A DNA stretch of 64,000 nucleotides, taken from Hyphomonas sp. BRH_c22. GTDB taxonomy: Bacteria; Pseudomonadota; Alphaproteobacteria; Caulobacterales; Hyphomonadaceae. Location: NCBI RefSeq assembly GCF_000961795.1, contig NZ_LADU01000059.1, positions 29,187 through 93,186 on the forward strand, given 5' to 3'. Both the position numbers and the translations under genes were made by a program. Positions 30,318-41,285 of this stretch are shown in pieces. Numbering within the stretch: the stretch's first letter is position 1; each line of letters opens with the position of its first letter. The notes under the pieces were generated by a model. That model was not told the origin of the DNA, did not search any database, and saw nothing but the letters and a program-made list of their open reading frames with translations.

Positions 30318-30884
30318 TCAGACCCTTTTCAGGAAGTTCTTCAGCAGGGCGTGACCATGCTCGGTCTTGATCGATTCCGGGTGGAACTGGACGCCATAAA
30401 TGGGGCGGGTCTTGTGGTGAAGGGCCATGATTTCGCCGTCATCGGTGAAGGCGTCGGCGACGAGGCAGTCCGGCAGGTCAGCGTCGCGCACGGAGAGGGA
30501 ATGATAGCGGACCACGGAAAAGGTTTCCGGCAGGCCGTCGAACAGGTCGCCGCCTTTCTGGTGGATGTCTGACAGCTTGCCGTGGCGGATTTCCTTCGCC
30601 TTGATGACGGCCCCGCCAAAGGCCTGGCCAATGGCCTGGTGGCCGAGGCAGACGCCGAGAATGGGCATGTCGTCCGGCGCGGCCCTGATCAGGTCGACAC
30701 AGATGCCGGCCTCGTTCGGCGTACAGGGGCCGGGGGAGAGGAGAATGCCATCCGGCTTGAGGGCCAGGGCTTCCTCCACCGTCAGCTCATCATTGCGGAC
30801 GACTTTGGTGCGGGCGCCGAGCTCTTCCAGATAGTGGACGAGGTTCCAGGTGAAGCTGTCATAATTGTCGATGACGAGGATCAT
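30318..30884 (-). CDS. trpG: Anthranilate synthase glutamine amidotransferase component
   Basis: A 188-aa class I glutamine amidotransferase. The nucleophile is C79 in GVCLGHQAIG; the catalytic His-Glu pair is in QFHPESIKTEHG. It supplies ammonia to TrpE. Its ATG overlaps the trpE stop by 4 nt, as in most trpEG pairs. TrpG and PabA are near identical in motif, so it could also serve folate synthesis. Confidence 0.93.
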   Translation of the reverse strand: MILVIDNYDSFTWNLVHYLEELGARTKVVRNDELTVEEALALKPDGILLSPGPCTPNEAGICVDLIRAAPDDMPILGVCLGHQAIGQAFGGAVIKAKEIRHGKLSDIHQKGGDLFDGLPETFSVVRYHSLSVRDADLPDCLVADAFTDDGEIMALHHKTRPIYGVQFHPESIKTEHGHALLKNFLKRV

Positions 30885-32308
30885 TGGTCGAACTCGTAGG
30901 TGGCTGACAGTTCCACGGCGCGGCGCAGGGCGCCTGCCTTATGCAGGGTCTCGTCATACTCGTATTGCGGATCGGAATCGAGGACGACGCCGCCTCCGGC
31001 CTGGATGTGCAGCTGCCCGTCCTTGATGACGGCCGTGCGCAGGGCGATGCAGGTGTCGAGGTCGCCATTCCAGCCGAAATAGCCGACAGCGCCGCCATAG
31101 ATGCCGCGGCGGGCGGTTTCCATTTCGTCGATGATCTGCATGGCGCGGATCTTGGGCGCGCCGGACACGGTGCCCGCCGGGAAGCCGGCAAACAGGACGT
31201 CAACGGCATCAAGGCCCTCGCGCAGGTTGCCTTCGACATGAGAGACAATATGCATGACGTGGCTGTAGCGTTCGACGATGAACTGTTCGGTGACTTCGAC
31301 ACTGCCATAGGCAGCGACGCGGCCGACATCATTGCGGCCGAGATCCAGCAGCATCAGGTGTTCGGCCATTTCCTTCGGATCGGCGAGCAGGCCTTCGGCG
31401 CGGCGGGCATCTTCCAGCGCGTCACCGGAGACAGGCCGCGTGCCGGCAATCGGGCGGATGGCGACACGGCCATCGCGCAGGCGGACGAGGATTTCCGGGC
31501 TGGAGCCGACGAGGCGCACGTCGCCAAGGTTCATGTGGAACATGAAGGCGGACGGGTTGAGGCGGCGGAGGGCCCGGTAGAAGCTGATCGACTTGCGGCT
31601 GAACGGCGTCGACAGCCGCTGGCTGGGCACGACCTGGAAGATGTCGCCGGCGCGGATATAGTCGCGGCATTGATCGACAATTTCGAAATAGCGTTCCTTC
31701 GTGGTGTTGGACGTCAGCGTCACGTCAACCGGCGGCTGGTCCTTGGGCGGCGTTTCCGGCAGGCGCTCGAGCCGGGCCTCGACCGTATCGAGCAGGGCGT
31801 CGATGGCCGCGTCATTGCCGTCCTCGACGCGGCCGATGAGCAGGATTTCCTGGTAGATGTGATCGAACACGATCACGACCCGGGGGATGACCAGCAGGGC
31901 TTCGGGAACGTGCAGCGTGTCTTGCGCCGTGATGGTCACCGGTTCGATATGCTGGATCATGTCATAGCCGACATAGCCGAATGCACCGGATGCCATGGGC
32001 GGCAGGGCCGCTTCGGTTTCGGCCTGGGCGAAACTGACAAAATCGCGCAGCGCCTTGACGGGATCGTCCGAGGTTTTGAGCGGGGCGGAAAAATCCCCTG
32101 TCTTCGACACGGCGGCGACGCCGTCCTGGATGCGGAACCAGTAATCGGGCTCAAGTCCGATGAAGGAATAGCGGCCGAGACGCTCGCCGCCGGCAATGGA
32201 TTCGAACAGGAAGCTGCCGGGCGCATCGGCGCCGAGTTTCAGCATCGCACCGACGGGCGTTTCAATATCCCCGATGCGCCTGCGAACAATCAGACGGGCT
32301 GGTTTCAT
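30881..32308 (-). CDS. trpE: Anthranilate synthase component I
   Basis: A 475-aa chorismate-using enzyme producing anthranilate. The feedback-inhibition region near the N-terminus holds the SFLFES segment. The C-terminal chorismate-binding domain shows RPIAGTRPVSGDALED, KEMAEHLMLLDLGRNDVGRV, HIVSHVEG and FPAGTVSGAPKIRAM. It overlaps both trpG (4 nt) and the upstream PPIase gene (4 nt). No leader peptide or attenuator is possible directly in front of it. Confidence 0.94.
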   Translation of the reverse strand: MKPARLIVRRRIGDIETPVGAMLKLGADAPGSFLFESIAGGERLGRYSFIGLEPDYWFRIQDGVAAVSKTGDFSAPLKTSDDPVKALRDFVSFAQAETEAALPPMASGAFGYVGYDMIQHIEPVTITAQDTLHVPEALLVIPRVVIVFDHIYQEILLIGRVEDGNDAAIDALLDTVEARLERLPETPPKDQPPVDVTLTSNTTKERYFEIVDQCRDYIRAGDIFQVVPSQRLSTPFSRKSISFYRALRRLNPSAFMFHMNLGDVRLVGSSPEILVRLRDGRVAIRPIAGTRPVSGDALEDARRAEGLLADPKEMAEHLMLLDLGRNDVGRVAAYGSVEVTEQFIVERYSHVMHIVSHVEGNLREGLDAVDVLFAGFPAGTVSGAPKIRAMQIIDEMETARRGIYGGAVGYFGWNGDLDTCIALRTAVIKDGQLHIQAGGGVVLDSDPQYEYDETLHKAGALRRAVELSATYEFDQ

Positions 32309-34218
32309 TGATCCGTGGCAATCGATTTCTTGTAGGCCACGATCGCGTTGTCATTGACCTTCAGCTTGATCGCCTTGCGGATCTCTGCATCGGCGGCAAA
32401 CCGGATGTCATCGCGCAGGGCCTGGTTCAGGGACGCGGTGGCCTGCGTGCCGAGCACTTCCAGCGCCGCATCCGATGGCGGCGCAATCGTGTTGAGCTGC
32501 ACGATCATGAACATGTTGCCCGTCCGGTTCGGATAGCTGTACACGTCACCTTCGCGGCCGGAGAAAATCGCGCTGATGGCGGGCGATGGCAGGCCGCTTT
32601 CCTCAGCCGTGATGCGCGTGACAGGTACGCTTGGCGATTCAACGACCGTGTCAGCTTCCGCCGCAGCAGCGGCCAGGCTGGTTTCGCCGGACTTCAGCTT
32701 CTCGACCACGCTTTCGGCGTAGGACTGCATGGCATTGGCGGCACGCTGTGCGACCAGTGTCTGGCGAATGTCTTCCCTGATCGTGTCGAATTCAGGCGTG
32801 CTGGGCGCGATGACGGCGCGCGGGGAGGTGAGGTAAACGGCCTCGTCGCCATCGTAGCGTGCGGAGACGTCACCGGCATTGATGCGGAAAGCATCGCTGA
32901 AGGCGTCCCGGGCGGCCGTGAGGCCTGTAAGCGTCACGCCGTCTTCCGTGATGCCGGTCTGGTCGACAGGCGCAAAGCTCATCACCGGGACAGGCAGTTC
33001 GGACGCAATCTGGGCCAGCGGGTAGCCTGCACCGATCGAGCGGTCGAGCGTATCGAGCTTTTCGAAGAACAGGACCTGCGCGCGTTCGCGGGCCAGTTCA
33101 TCGCGGATCTCCTCGGAGACAGTCTCGATCGGGAATACGGCGCCGCGCTGGACAGAGACGAGCCGGGCGACCAGCCACCGGCCTTCCACTTCGCGAGGGC
33201 CGAACAGGGCACCGCTTTGCTTGCCGGGGCCAAACATGGCATCAGCGAGGGCCGTGTCGGAGACGCTTTCGCGGTTGCCGGTCTTTGTCTCGCTCGACAG
33301 CACGCCGGGCAGGGTGGCCGGGTCAGCGCCGCCAGCGAGCAGGCCGAAGGCGGCGCGCGCCGTATCACGGTCGGCAAAGTAGAGTTCAATATAGGTGCGC
33401 TGGTCCGGCTCGGAGAACCGCTCGGATTTCGTCGCTTCATAGATGGTGGCGATTTCCTGCTCGGTGACGGTCACATTCGACAGAAAATCGTCGGCCGAGA
33501 CGCGCAGCATGTCGATGGCGCGGCGCTCGGGCTGTTCCAGCGCGGCCAGGTTCTCGTCGTAGAAGGCGCGGATTTCCTCGTCCGTGGGGGCGTCAGGTGT
33601 CGGCGCCCTGGACGCATCCAGGATGAACCAGGAAACGTCCCGCGTCTCGCCAATGAAGCGGGCCTGAATGCCCGCGAGGATTTGCGGCGGGTAGGTCGCC
33701 GCCGAGGCCGCCTCGCCGAGCGTTTTCAGGGTCAGGTCATCGGAGACCTGCTGTTCGTATTCTTCCTTGGTGAAGCGGTTCTGGTAGAGGACTTCACGAT
33801 AGGTATTGAGATCAAGTTCGCCGGTCAGCGGGTTCTTGAAGGCGTCGACGGTCTTCAACTGTTCGACAATGGCGCTGGTCGAGGGCTCGATACCGATGCT
33901 GGCGGCATAGCCGAGAGAGACGATTTTCGCCTTTTCGAGCTCGAAAACCTGATCGACGATGCCCTGTTCGGCCGCTTCGGACTTGGTGATCGGCTTGTCC
34001 GCATTGGCGTTGAGATTGCGCAGCAGGTTTTCGACGCGGCGGTCGAGTGTCGTCATGTCGATACCGCGCGGGCCAGCAGCGGCCAGATTGCTGCCGAGAC
34101 CGGTATTCATGGTGGTCCATGCCTGGTCAGCGCCCCAGAATGCCATGCCGGCAATGATAATCATGACGACGATCTTGCCGAAGATCGAATTCATCAGGCG
34201 TTTCATCAAGGCTAGCAT
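32305..34218 (-). CDS. ppiD: SurA-N domain / peptidyl-prolyl isomerase (PpiD-like)
   Basis: A 637-aa protein with one N-terminal membrane helix (about residues 13-32, IVVMIIIAGMAFWG), then a SurA-N-type helical chaperone region (DRRVENLLRNLNANAD onward). A parvulin-like domain lies in the middle (about 270-380), followed by a long periplasmic C-terminal part. PpiD-type proteins help newly exported proteins fold at the Sec translocon. The first gene of the trpEG transcript, it overlaps trpE by 4 nt. It is divergent from tpiA. Confidence 0.85.
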   Translation of the reverse strand: MLALMKRLMNSIFGKIVVMIIIAGMAFWGADQAWTTMNTGLGSNLAAAGPRGIDMTTLDRRVENLLRNLNANADKPITKSEAAEQGIVDQVFELEKAKIVSLGYAASIGIEPSTSAIVEQLKTVDAFKNPLTGELDLNTYREVLYQNRFTKEEYEQQVSDDLTLKTLGEAASAATYPPQILAGIQARFIGETRDVSWFILDASRAPTPDAPTDEEIRAFYDENLAALEQPERRAIDMLRVSADDFLSNVTVTEQEIATIYEATKSERFSEPDQRTYIELYFADRDTARAAFGLLAGGADPATLPGVLSSETKTGNRESVSDTALADAMFGPGKQSGALFGPREVEGRWLVARLVSVQRGAVFPIETVSEEIRDELARERAQVLFFEKLDTLDRSIGAGYPLAQIASELPVPVMSFAPVDQTGITEDGVTLTGLTAARDAFSDAFRINAGDVSARYDGDEAVYLTSPRAVIAPSTPEFDTIREDIRQTLVAQRAANAMQSYAESVVEKLKSGETSLAAAAAEADTVVESPSVPVTRITAEESGLPSPAISAIFSGREGDVYSYPNRTGNMFMIVQLNTIAPPSDAALEVLGTQATASLNQALRDDIRFAADAEIRKAIKLKVNDNAIVAYKKSIATDQ

Positions 34219-34304
34219 AGCGATGCAATCTCTCAGGCGATTTGCGGGATGGCTCAGTGCTTGCTAGGCGACACGGTCAAGTCTTGCAAGATAGGGATGG
34301 CTGC

Positions 34305-35051
34305 ATGTCACGCGCACTGATCGCCGGAAACTGGAAAATGAACGGTCTGAAAGCGAGTCTTTCGCAGGTTGAGGCCGTGGCTGCTGCAGTTGGTAGCGGA
34401 CACGGTGATGTGACCGCGTTGCTTTGCCTTCCCGCGACGTTGGTCGCAGCGGGGAGCGAAAGCGCGGAGGGAACTGCGCTGCGAATCGGCGGGGAAACCT
34501 GCCACCACAATGTCAAAGGCGCCCATACGGGCGATATTTCGGCCGAAATGCTGGCCGATGCCGGTGCCAGCCATGTGATTGTCGGCCATTCGGAGCGGCG
34601 GGCCGATCATGGTGAAAGTGATGCCGTTGTCTCAGCCCAGGCTTCTGCAGCGCTTGCCGCATCGCTGGTTCCGATCATTTGCGTTGGCGAGAGCCTGGCG
34701 GAACGCGAGGCCGGGCGGACGCTGGAGCGGATCGAAAGCCAGTTGGCCGGATCGATCCCGGATGGCGTAGGTGCCGCTGATTTCGTGATCGCCTATGAGC
34801 CAATCTGGGCCATCGGCACGGGAAAAGTGGCCAGTACGGAGCAGATTGCCGAAGTTCATGGCGCGATCCGGGCCTGGCTGTCGGGGCGTTTCGGCGCTTC
34901 GGGCGTTGAGACACTTATCCTTTATGGCGGTAGCATGAATCCCGCAAATGCGGCTGAAATCCTTGCCGTGGACAATGTTAATGGCGGCCTGATCGGCGGT
35001 GCGAGCTTGAAGGCCGAGGATTTCCTCTCCATTTACAGGGCAGCAATTTAG
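34305..35051 (+). CDS. tpiA: Triosephosphate isomerase
   Basis: A 248-aa TIM barrel interconverting dihydroxyacetone phosphate and glyceraldehyde-3-phosphate. Active-site residues are K11 (GNWKMNG), His in IVGHSERR and Glu in [12 protein letters not shown]; the phosphate loop GGSMNPANA follows. ATG 34305 is chosen because the family begins at [10 protein letters not shown]. It is followed 81 nt later by secG. Confidence 0.96.
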   Translation: MSRALIAGNWKMNGLKASLSQVEAVAAAVGSGHGDVTALLCLPATLVAAGSESAEGTALRIGGETCHHNVKGAHTGDISAEMLADAGASHVIVGHSERRADHGESDAVVSAQASAALAASLVPIICVGESLAEREAGRTLERIESQLAGSIPDGVGAADFVIAYEPIWAIGTGKVASTEQIAEVHGAIRAWLSGRFGASGVETLILYGGSMNPANAAEILAVDNVNGGLIGGASLKAEDFLSIYRAAI

Positions 35052-35132
35052 CCCAGAGTGAAGCGAGAGGCTTGGCGTTCGCGCTTATAGGCGATATGCG
35101 GGCCCCTTGATTTCAGGAATCCCGGACTCACC

Positions 35133-35618
35133 ATGCAGAATGTCATCCTCGTCGTCCATATCCTCGCCTGTATTGTCATGACAGGACTGGTGCTTATCCA
35201 GAAGTCCGAAGGTGGCGGCCTTGGCATGGGCGGCGGCGGTGGCGGTAACTCGCTGATGTCCGGCCGCGGCGCTGCAGGCGCGCTGGTTCGCACGACGATC
35301 ATCGTCGGCGGCCTGTTTTTCATTACCAGCCTGACGCTGACCTCGATTGCCAACCGCGAGAACGATACGCGCTCTGATGTCGAGCGCGCGCTGGGCGCAG
35401 ACGATGATGGCGCGATTACGGCACCGGTCGACCTGTTCGACCCGTCGGCACCGCTGCTGGATGGCCAGGATGGCGGCACGGGCAACCTGTCTGCGCCAGA
35501 TCCGGTCGCAGCCGATCCGGTAGCGCCTGCGGAGACCGAAACGCCCGCGCCGGAAGGCGATGCGGCACAAGAGGACGCACCCGCGCCGGCTGAGCCGGAT
35601 ACGGGCAATCCCCAGTAA
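35133..35618 (+). CDS. secG: Preprotein translocase subunit SecG
   Basis: A 161-aa inner-membrane protein with two helices (about 3-22 and 52-72) separated by the typical glycine-rich loop (GGGLGMGGGGGGNSLM). SecG assists SecYE/SecA translocation. The C-terminal 80 residues form an acidic, proline/alanine-rich tail absent from E. coli SecG but common in Alphaproteobacteria. Gene order tpiA-secG-pyrG is conserved. Confidence 0.92.
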   Translation: MQNVILVVHILACIVMTGLVLIQKSEGGGLGMGGGGGGNSLMSGRGAAGALVRTTIIVGGLFFITSLTLTSIANRENDTRSDVERALGADDDGAITAPVDLFDPSAPLLDGQDGGTGNLSAPDPVAADPVAPAETETPAPEGDAAQEDAPAPAEPDTGNPQ

Positions 35619-37316
<1,698 letters not shown>

Positions 37317-37544
37317 TCTTAATGGGATTCATTCAGATACCCTTATGCAAGCATCGCCATGATTGGTGGTACGAGAAAACCGACTGATTGCGACCCCGTT
37401 CCCCAATACAGGATGCCTACGACCGCGAGGCTGCCGAACCAGTACAGCATGCATTTAAGACGCAGATGCATGCGTCTAATAATTTCTGTGTTCTACCTCA
37501 ATAGCAAGAGACCACGGTGGAGCCATCAATCAGGCCCAGCTGGT
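37317..37544. other. Intergenic region after pyrG
   Basis: 228 nt between convergent pyrG and the SDR gene, somewhat AT-richer than its neighbours. Its only clear structure is a 7-bp stem, AGACGCA/TGCGTCT at 37458-37477, followed by AATAATTT, a weak terminator candidate. No convincing gene was seen. Confidence 0.4.
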
Positions 37545-38258
37545 CTAGGCGGGGATTTCCTTGCCGGCCCAGTCGAAGCATTTGCCTGTGTCGGCGGGGG
37601 TCAGGCCGTCGAGGACGTTCAGCAAGTATTCCGCAGACTGGTCCGGCGTGAATAATTGCGCATCCGGCACATTCGACTGGAACGGCCGGGACAGGCCGGT
37701 ATCGACCGTGCCGGGGTGGAGCGTCACGGCGATGAGCTGGTCATTGATGCGGGCCTGCTCGATCGCGTAGTTGCGCACCAGCATGTTGAGGGCGGCCTTG
37801 GAGGCGCGATAGGCATGCCAGCCGCCGAGGCGGTTGTCGCTGATCGAGCCGACACGGGCCGAGAGGGCGGCGAACACGGCGCGGCGCTTGCGGGGCATCA
37901 GCGGCAGCATGTGTTTCGCTACCAGGGCCGGGCCGAACGTGTTGACGCGGAAGACCTGTTCGAATGCATCGAGGGACTGGTGGCGGCTGGATTTCTCGGG
38001 CGTGAGGCCATCCTGGTCCGACAGGAGGCCGGTGGCGACGATGACGAGGCCGAAAGTGCCTTCCGCTTTCAGCGTGGCGGCGAGCGTTTCGAGATCGGCC
38101 TCACGGGTGATGTCGGCCGTGTGGGGGATGATGTTGCGGCCGGTGGGGGCGGGCGAGCGCGACACGGCGTGCACGCGGGTCATGTCCGGCCGTGCGGCCA
38201 GCCGGGCTGTCAGGGCGCGGCCAATGCCGCCCGATGCGCCGAATATGATCGCCTGCAT
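37545..38258 (-). CDS. Short-chain dehydrogenase/reductase (C-factor-like)
   Basis: A 237-aa SDR. The N-terminal nucleotide-binding motif is GASGGIGRAL; the catalytic serine region is SARVGSISDN and the YxxxK motif is YRASKAALN. Short SDRs of this shape with HPGTVDTGLSRPF near the C-terminus resemble the CsgA/C-factor-like subgroup; the substrate is unknown. ATG 38258 is preceded by AAGGAG on the minus strand. The frame stays open upstream to 38687, but those residues are low-complexity and GC-driven. Confidence 0.85.
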   Translation of the reverse strand: MQAIIFGASGGIGRALTARLAARPDMTRVHAVSRSPAPTGRNIIPHTADITREADLETLAATLKAEGTFGLVIVATGLLSDQDGLTPEKSSRHQSLDAFEQVFRVNTFGPALVAKHMLPLMPRKRRAVFAALSARVGSISDNRLGGWHAYRASKAALNMLVRNYAIEQARINDQLIAVTLHPGTVDTGLSRPFQSNVPDAQLFTPDQSAEYLLNVLDGLTPADTGKCFDWAGKEIPA

Positions 38259-38374
38259 GATGCGCTCCTTCAGGGGAGACATAAGGCGGCCGTGCCGGAG
38301 GGAAAGCGCCCAGCACATGCGGCGCCATTTGCCGGAAGCATGTCGCGCAGGGCGGGCGGTTGCCTGAAGGCAGG

Positions 38375-38626
38375 TCAGGATGAATTGAGGTGCGGGATGA
38401 GGGCGGCGGCTTCGGCGTGAATCTGGCGCGCTGTTTCGCGCTCCGGCTTTGAGAGCAGGCGGGAATTGAGGAGGCCCGGTGGCAGGCGCATGTCTAGGTA
38501 ACGTATGGCAGGGCCACCGGCGGCGGCGCGCCGGCGCGGCTGGGGAGTGGCGGAAGGCGCGCCTTTCGGGTCTGTTGCTGCTGGTGGCTTGTCCCGGCTG
38601 GCGGTCAATTTTCTGAAGATGGGCAT
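38375..38626 (-). CDS. Possible small protein or truncated gene next to the IS remnant
   Basis: An 83-codon frame. The last 40 residues (SRLLSKPERETARQIHAEAA and following) look like an ordinary helical protein, while the first 40 are proline/alanine/arginine-rich. The frame crosses the putative left end of the IS remnant (38495-38504), so the 5' half may be IS sequence and the 3' half the tail of an older host gene cut by the insertion. No family recognised. Confidence 0.3.
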   Translation of the reverse strand: MPIFRKLTASRDKPPAATDPKGAPSATPQPRRRAAAGGPAIRYLDMRLPPGLLNSRLLSKPERETARQIHAEAAALIPHLNSS

Positions 38627-39200
38627 TTTCCCTGAACGGATCGCGCCTGGAAAGCCCCAGCAGAATGGACGCCATGAGCGCCTGCACCTGACGCTGAAAC
38701 GCGAAGCGACCAGTCCACCCTCACGGACAATCAGGGCTCAGGCCGCACGCCTTGCAAGGTTCCGGAAATCCTACAATCACGAGCGCCCGCATGAGGCGCT
38801 CGGCCAGATCCCTCCCGCAGCGATCTATGCGCCAAGTCAACGCACGTGGGATGGCAAGCTGAGACCTCCGGACTTGAGCGGCGTGCCGAAAAGTGGACCC
38901 GGTTTTCGGGGACACGCTGCGACCAACAAGAAATTCTGGATCAGAGTGCTGATTCTTGGAATAAGCACTCTGATCTATCCCGGCGCCACTGAAACCCGCG
39001 CAGTCAGAACATCCGGAATTATCAAGTGGCGCGGCGCTGAACCGTTCATCTCCGAAGTCCTTACCGGTGAGCGGGTGGGCATCTTCCGGACAGGCGAAGA
39101 TCATTACGAAGTCTACTTCGGTCCGGTCCTGCTCGGACACATCGACCGAAAGAAACGCATGAACCGTATCGAGCCTGGCCGCCCACGGAACACACCATGA
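38608..39200 (+). pseudogene. Transposase C-terminal fragment (integrase core, DDE type)
   Basis: Homology begins near ERIAPGKPQQNGRHERLHLT, with the glutamate of the DDE triad expected around this point, and continues through FRKSYNHERPHEALGQIPPA. The normal C-terminal tail resumes at ETRAVRTSGIIKWRGAEPF. Between them, about 33 codons (roughly 38879-38976) correspond to a palindromic element inserted in frame. The N-terminal helix-turn-helix and the first catalytic aspartates are missing. It is preceded by no ribosome site. Confidence 0.7.
38879..38976. repeat. Palindromic mosaic element (RIME/Bru-RS-like) inside the transposase fragment
   Basis: Two palindromes lie side by side. The first has CCGAAAA (38886-38892) paired with TTTTCGG (38903-38909), flanked by GCGTG/CACGC. 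The second is a perfect 11-bp pair, ATCAGAGTGCT (38940-38950) with AGCACTCTGAT (38964-38974). Both arms resemble the short mosaic repeats widespread between genes of Rhizobiales and relatives. The insertion keeps the reading frame of the surrounding transposase. Confidence 0.6.
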
Positions 39201-39258
39201 AAACTGTAACCCATCTGCCCGGTCTGAAACGTTACCTATGTTCCCGGTTGCACACGGG

Positions 39259-40482
39259 TCAGGCTTTTGAGACTTCGAACTGGCCGACATTGATGCGGCC
39301 GTCGAGGAAGCCGGCTTCGCAATAGGACAGGTAGAAATTCCACATGCGCCGGAAAGGCTCGTCAAAACCGAGCGGGGCGATCTCGCCCCATTTCTCATTG
39401 AATGTGCGGGCCCATTCATTGCAGGTGCGGGCATAGTCCTGGCCGAAATAGTGGACCCCGTCATGGCGCAGGCCCGCCCTGGCGAACTGTTCCTTGAGCG
39501 CGGTCTCGCCAGGCAGCATGCCGCCCGGGAAGATATAACGCTGGATGAAATCAACGCGCTTGCGGTAGCTGGCGAAGAGATCGTCATCAATGGTGATGAT
39601 CTGGAGCGCGGCCTTGCCGCCCTGTTTGAGGCATTCGAAGATCTTGGCGAAATAGCTCGGCCAGTAGGCTTCGCCGACCGCCTCGAACATTTCAATCGAG
39701 GCAACGCCGTCATAGAGGCCCGTGTGGTCGCGATAGTCTTCAAGGCGGATATCGACACGCTCGGACAGGCCTTCGCGCTGCATGCGCTGCATGGCAAAGT
39801 CGCGCTGGGACGGCGAGATGGTGAGGCATGTCACCTGGCTGCCGCGATGCTTGGCGGCATATTCGGCAAAGCCGCCCCAGCCGCAGCCTATTTCGAGGAT
39901 GCTGCTGGACGGACCAGCACCGATCCGGTCGCAGATGTTCCGGTACTTGGCCTGCTGGGCCTGTTCGAGCGACTGGTTCGGGCTTTCGAAGATGGCCGAG
40001 GAATAGGTCATGCTGGGGTCGAGCCAGAGGCGGTAGAAGTCATTGCCCAGATCATAATGGGCCATGATGTTGCGCCGGGCGCCGGAACGGGAGTTCCTGT
40101 TAAAGAAGTGGCGCACCATATTGGCCCAGCGCACCACCATGCCGCCGCGTGCGAGCTGTCCGGCGGCTTCGAAATTGGCGGAGAAGAATTGCAGGACCTT
40201 GGTCAGGTCCGGTGTCGACCACTGGCTGTCCATATAGGCTTCGGCGAAGCCGACATCACCGCCCGCGAAGGCAAGTTTCACGAAATTATAGTCGTGGACG
40301 ATGATCTCGGCGGAGGGGCCGCTCGCGTCATTGCGGTAGATGATCTTCCGGCGGTCCGGCAGGGTGAACTGCAGGGTGCCGCGTTGGGTACGCAGCAGGG
40401 CAAGCGCGGCAAGGCGGAACGAGGCCGGGATGCCCTTGAGGCGGCGGATGGACTGGGCCGTGGCCAGGATGGGATCGCTCAT
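39259..40482 (-). CDS. cfa: Cyclopropane-fatty-acyl-phospholipid synthase family methyltransferase
   Basis: A 407-aa SAM-dependent methyltransferase. The SAM-binding loop is ILEIGCGWGGFAEYA. Family-typical segments are AHYDLGNDFYRLWLDPSMTYS before it and YIFPGGMLPGETALKEQF and HYARTCNEW-like YFGQDYARTCNEWA after it. Cfa enzymes methylenate unsaturated acyl chains in membrane lipids; relatives in this operon type may make other modified fatty acids. It overlaps the DUF1365 gene by 4 nt and is last in a four-gene operon. Confidence 0.92.
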   Translation of the reverse strand: MSDPILATAQSIRRLKGIPASFRLAALALLRTQRGTLQFTLPDRRKIIYRNDASGPSAEIIVHDYNFVKLAFAGGDVGFAEAYMDSQWSTPDLTKVLQFFSANFEAAGQLARGGMVVRWANMVRHFFNRNSRSGARRNIMAHYDLGNDFYRLWLDPSMTYSSAIFESPNQSLEQAQQAKYRNICDRIGAGPSSSILEIGCGWGGFAEYAAKHRGSQVTCLTISPSQRDFAMQRMQREGLSERVDIRLEDYRDHTGLYDGVASIEMFEAVGEAYWPSYFAKIFECLKQGGKAALQIITIDDDLFASYRKRVDFIQRYIFPGGMLPGETALKEQFARAGLRHDGVHYFGQDYARTCNEWARTFNEKWGEIAPLGFDEPFRRMWNFYLSYCEAGFLDGRINVGQFEVSKA

Positions 40483-41285
40483 GCGGCATCTTTCGTGATC
40501 TGTGGCGCGTCGGCGGACGATCCAGCGGCCAGCGTGGCGGCCTGTTCGGGAGGATGGGGGCGGGACCGGTATTTCGCGCCGCGAAGCCAGATTTTCAGGG
40601 CCTGCCAGTGAATGCCCAAGGTGACGCCAAGGGTGGAGAAGGGGCGTGTCACGGCGGTGGCCAGGAGCGTGCCGGTTGTTGCGGGCTGGCGCCGGGCGAT
40701 GATGTTGGCCATGTGCAGGCGTGTGCCGTGCTTCAGGCTCTCGACGACGACGCCGAGGCGGTCATCCGGTGCGCGCAGGGTGAACCGGTAGGTGCCGGTG
40801 ACATCGAAGAAGGGCGAGACGTGGAACGCCTTTCCCGCTTCGTGCTGCGAACGGTTTCCCGTGACGGCGGCGACATAGGAATGGGTGTCGCCGAACGTGT
40901 TGTTGACCTCGTAGATGATGCCGCGCAGGCCGCCGGAGGGGCCGTAGCCGTACCAGAGCGAGATGGGCGAGAACTTGTAGAAGAGGTGGCGGGGCAGGGT
41001 GACGAGGCGGATCGCGCCGCCGTCGAGCTTTACACCTGCCATGGCGAACATTTGCTCAGCCCACGGGCGAAGAGGGAGGCCGTCGCGCGCGCCGTGATCC
41101 TTGCGGGAGAAGGAAAAGAGATTGGGCCGCTCGACAGAGAACAGGGCGGACTGCCGGCCGGCCTCGTCCAGACGGTCAATGTCGATATCCATGAGGGCGA
41201 GGTCATAGGCAAAGCGCCGCTCGAACGGCACGTAGCGCGCATGTACCGTCTTGCCTTTCCACAAATTGAGCGCCGGAACCGTCAA
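40479..41285 (-). CDS. DUF1365 family protein
   Basis: A 268-aa protein of the DUF1365 family (KTVHARYVPFERRFAYDLALMDID at the start, FSFSRKDHGARDG, YGYGPSGGLRGIIYEVNNTFGD, KAFHVSPFFDVTGTYRF). The molecular function is not established. The family almost always sits between an FAD-dependent oxidoreductase gene and a cfa-type methyltransferase gene, as here, with 4-nt overlaps on both sides, implying a joint lipid-modification role. Confidence 0.92.
   Translation of the reverse strand: MTVPALNLWKGKTVHARYVPFERRFAYDLALMDIDIDRLDEAGRQSALFSVERPNLFSFSRKDHGARDGLPLRPWAEQMFAMAGVKLDGGAIRLVTLPRHLFYKFSPISLWYGYGPSGGLRGIIYEVNNTFGDTHSYVAAVTGNRSQHEAGKAFHVSPFFDVTGTYRFTLRAPDDRLGVVVESLKHGTRLHMANIIARRQPATTGTLLATAVTRPFSTLGVTLGIHWQALKIWLRGAKYRSRPHPPEQAATLAAGSSADAPQITKDAA

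Larger units (their letters stand above)
38495..39238 (+). mobile_element. Remnant of an IS481/IS3-type insertion sequence
   Basis: The segment carries the 3' part of a DDE transposase gene and is bounded by TAGGTAACGT (38495-38504) and its inverted copy ACGTTACCTA (39229-39238). The right end (TGTAACCCATCTGCCCGGTC followed by ACGTTACCTATG) resembles IS ends of this group. The 5' half of the transposase gene is absent, so the element cannot move by itself. Boundaries are read by eye. Confidence 0.55.

Noticed and set aside
30941..32311. A 456-codon open frame antisense to trpE
   Set aside because: Shadow frame with biased composition; trpE carries all chorismate-binding motifs.
32308..34215. 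A 635-codon open frame antisense to the PPIase gene
   Set aside because: It is a composition shadow of the minus-strand gene, which has clear domains and operon overlaps.
37359..37655. A 98-codon + strand frame after pyrG
   Set aside because: Its second half is antisense to the SDR gene, and the first half has no ribosome site or protein-like pattern.
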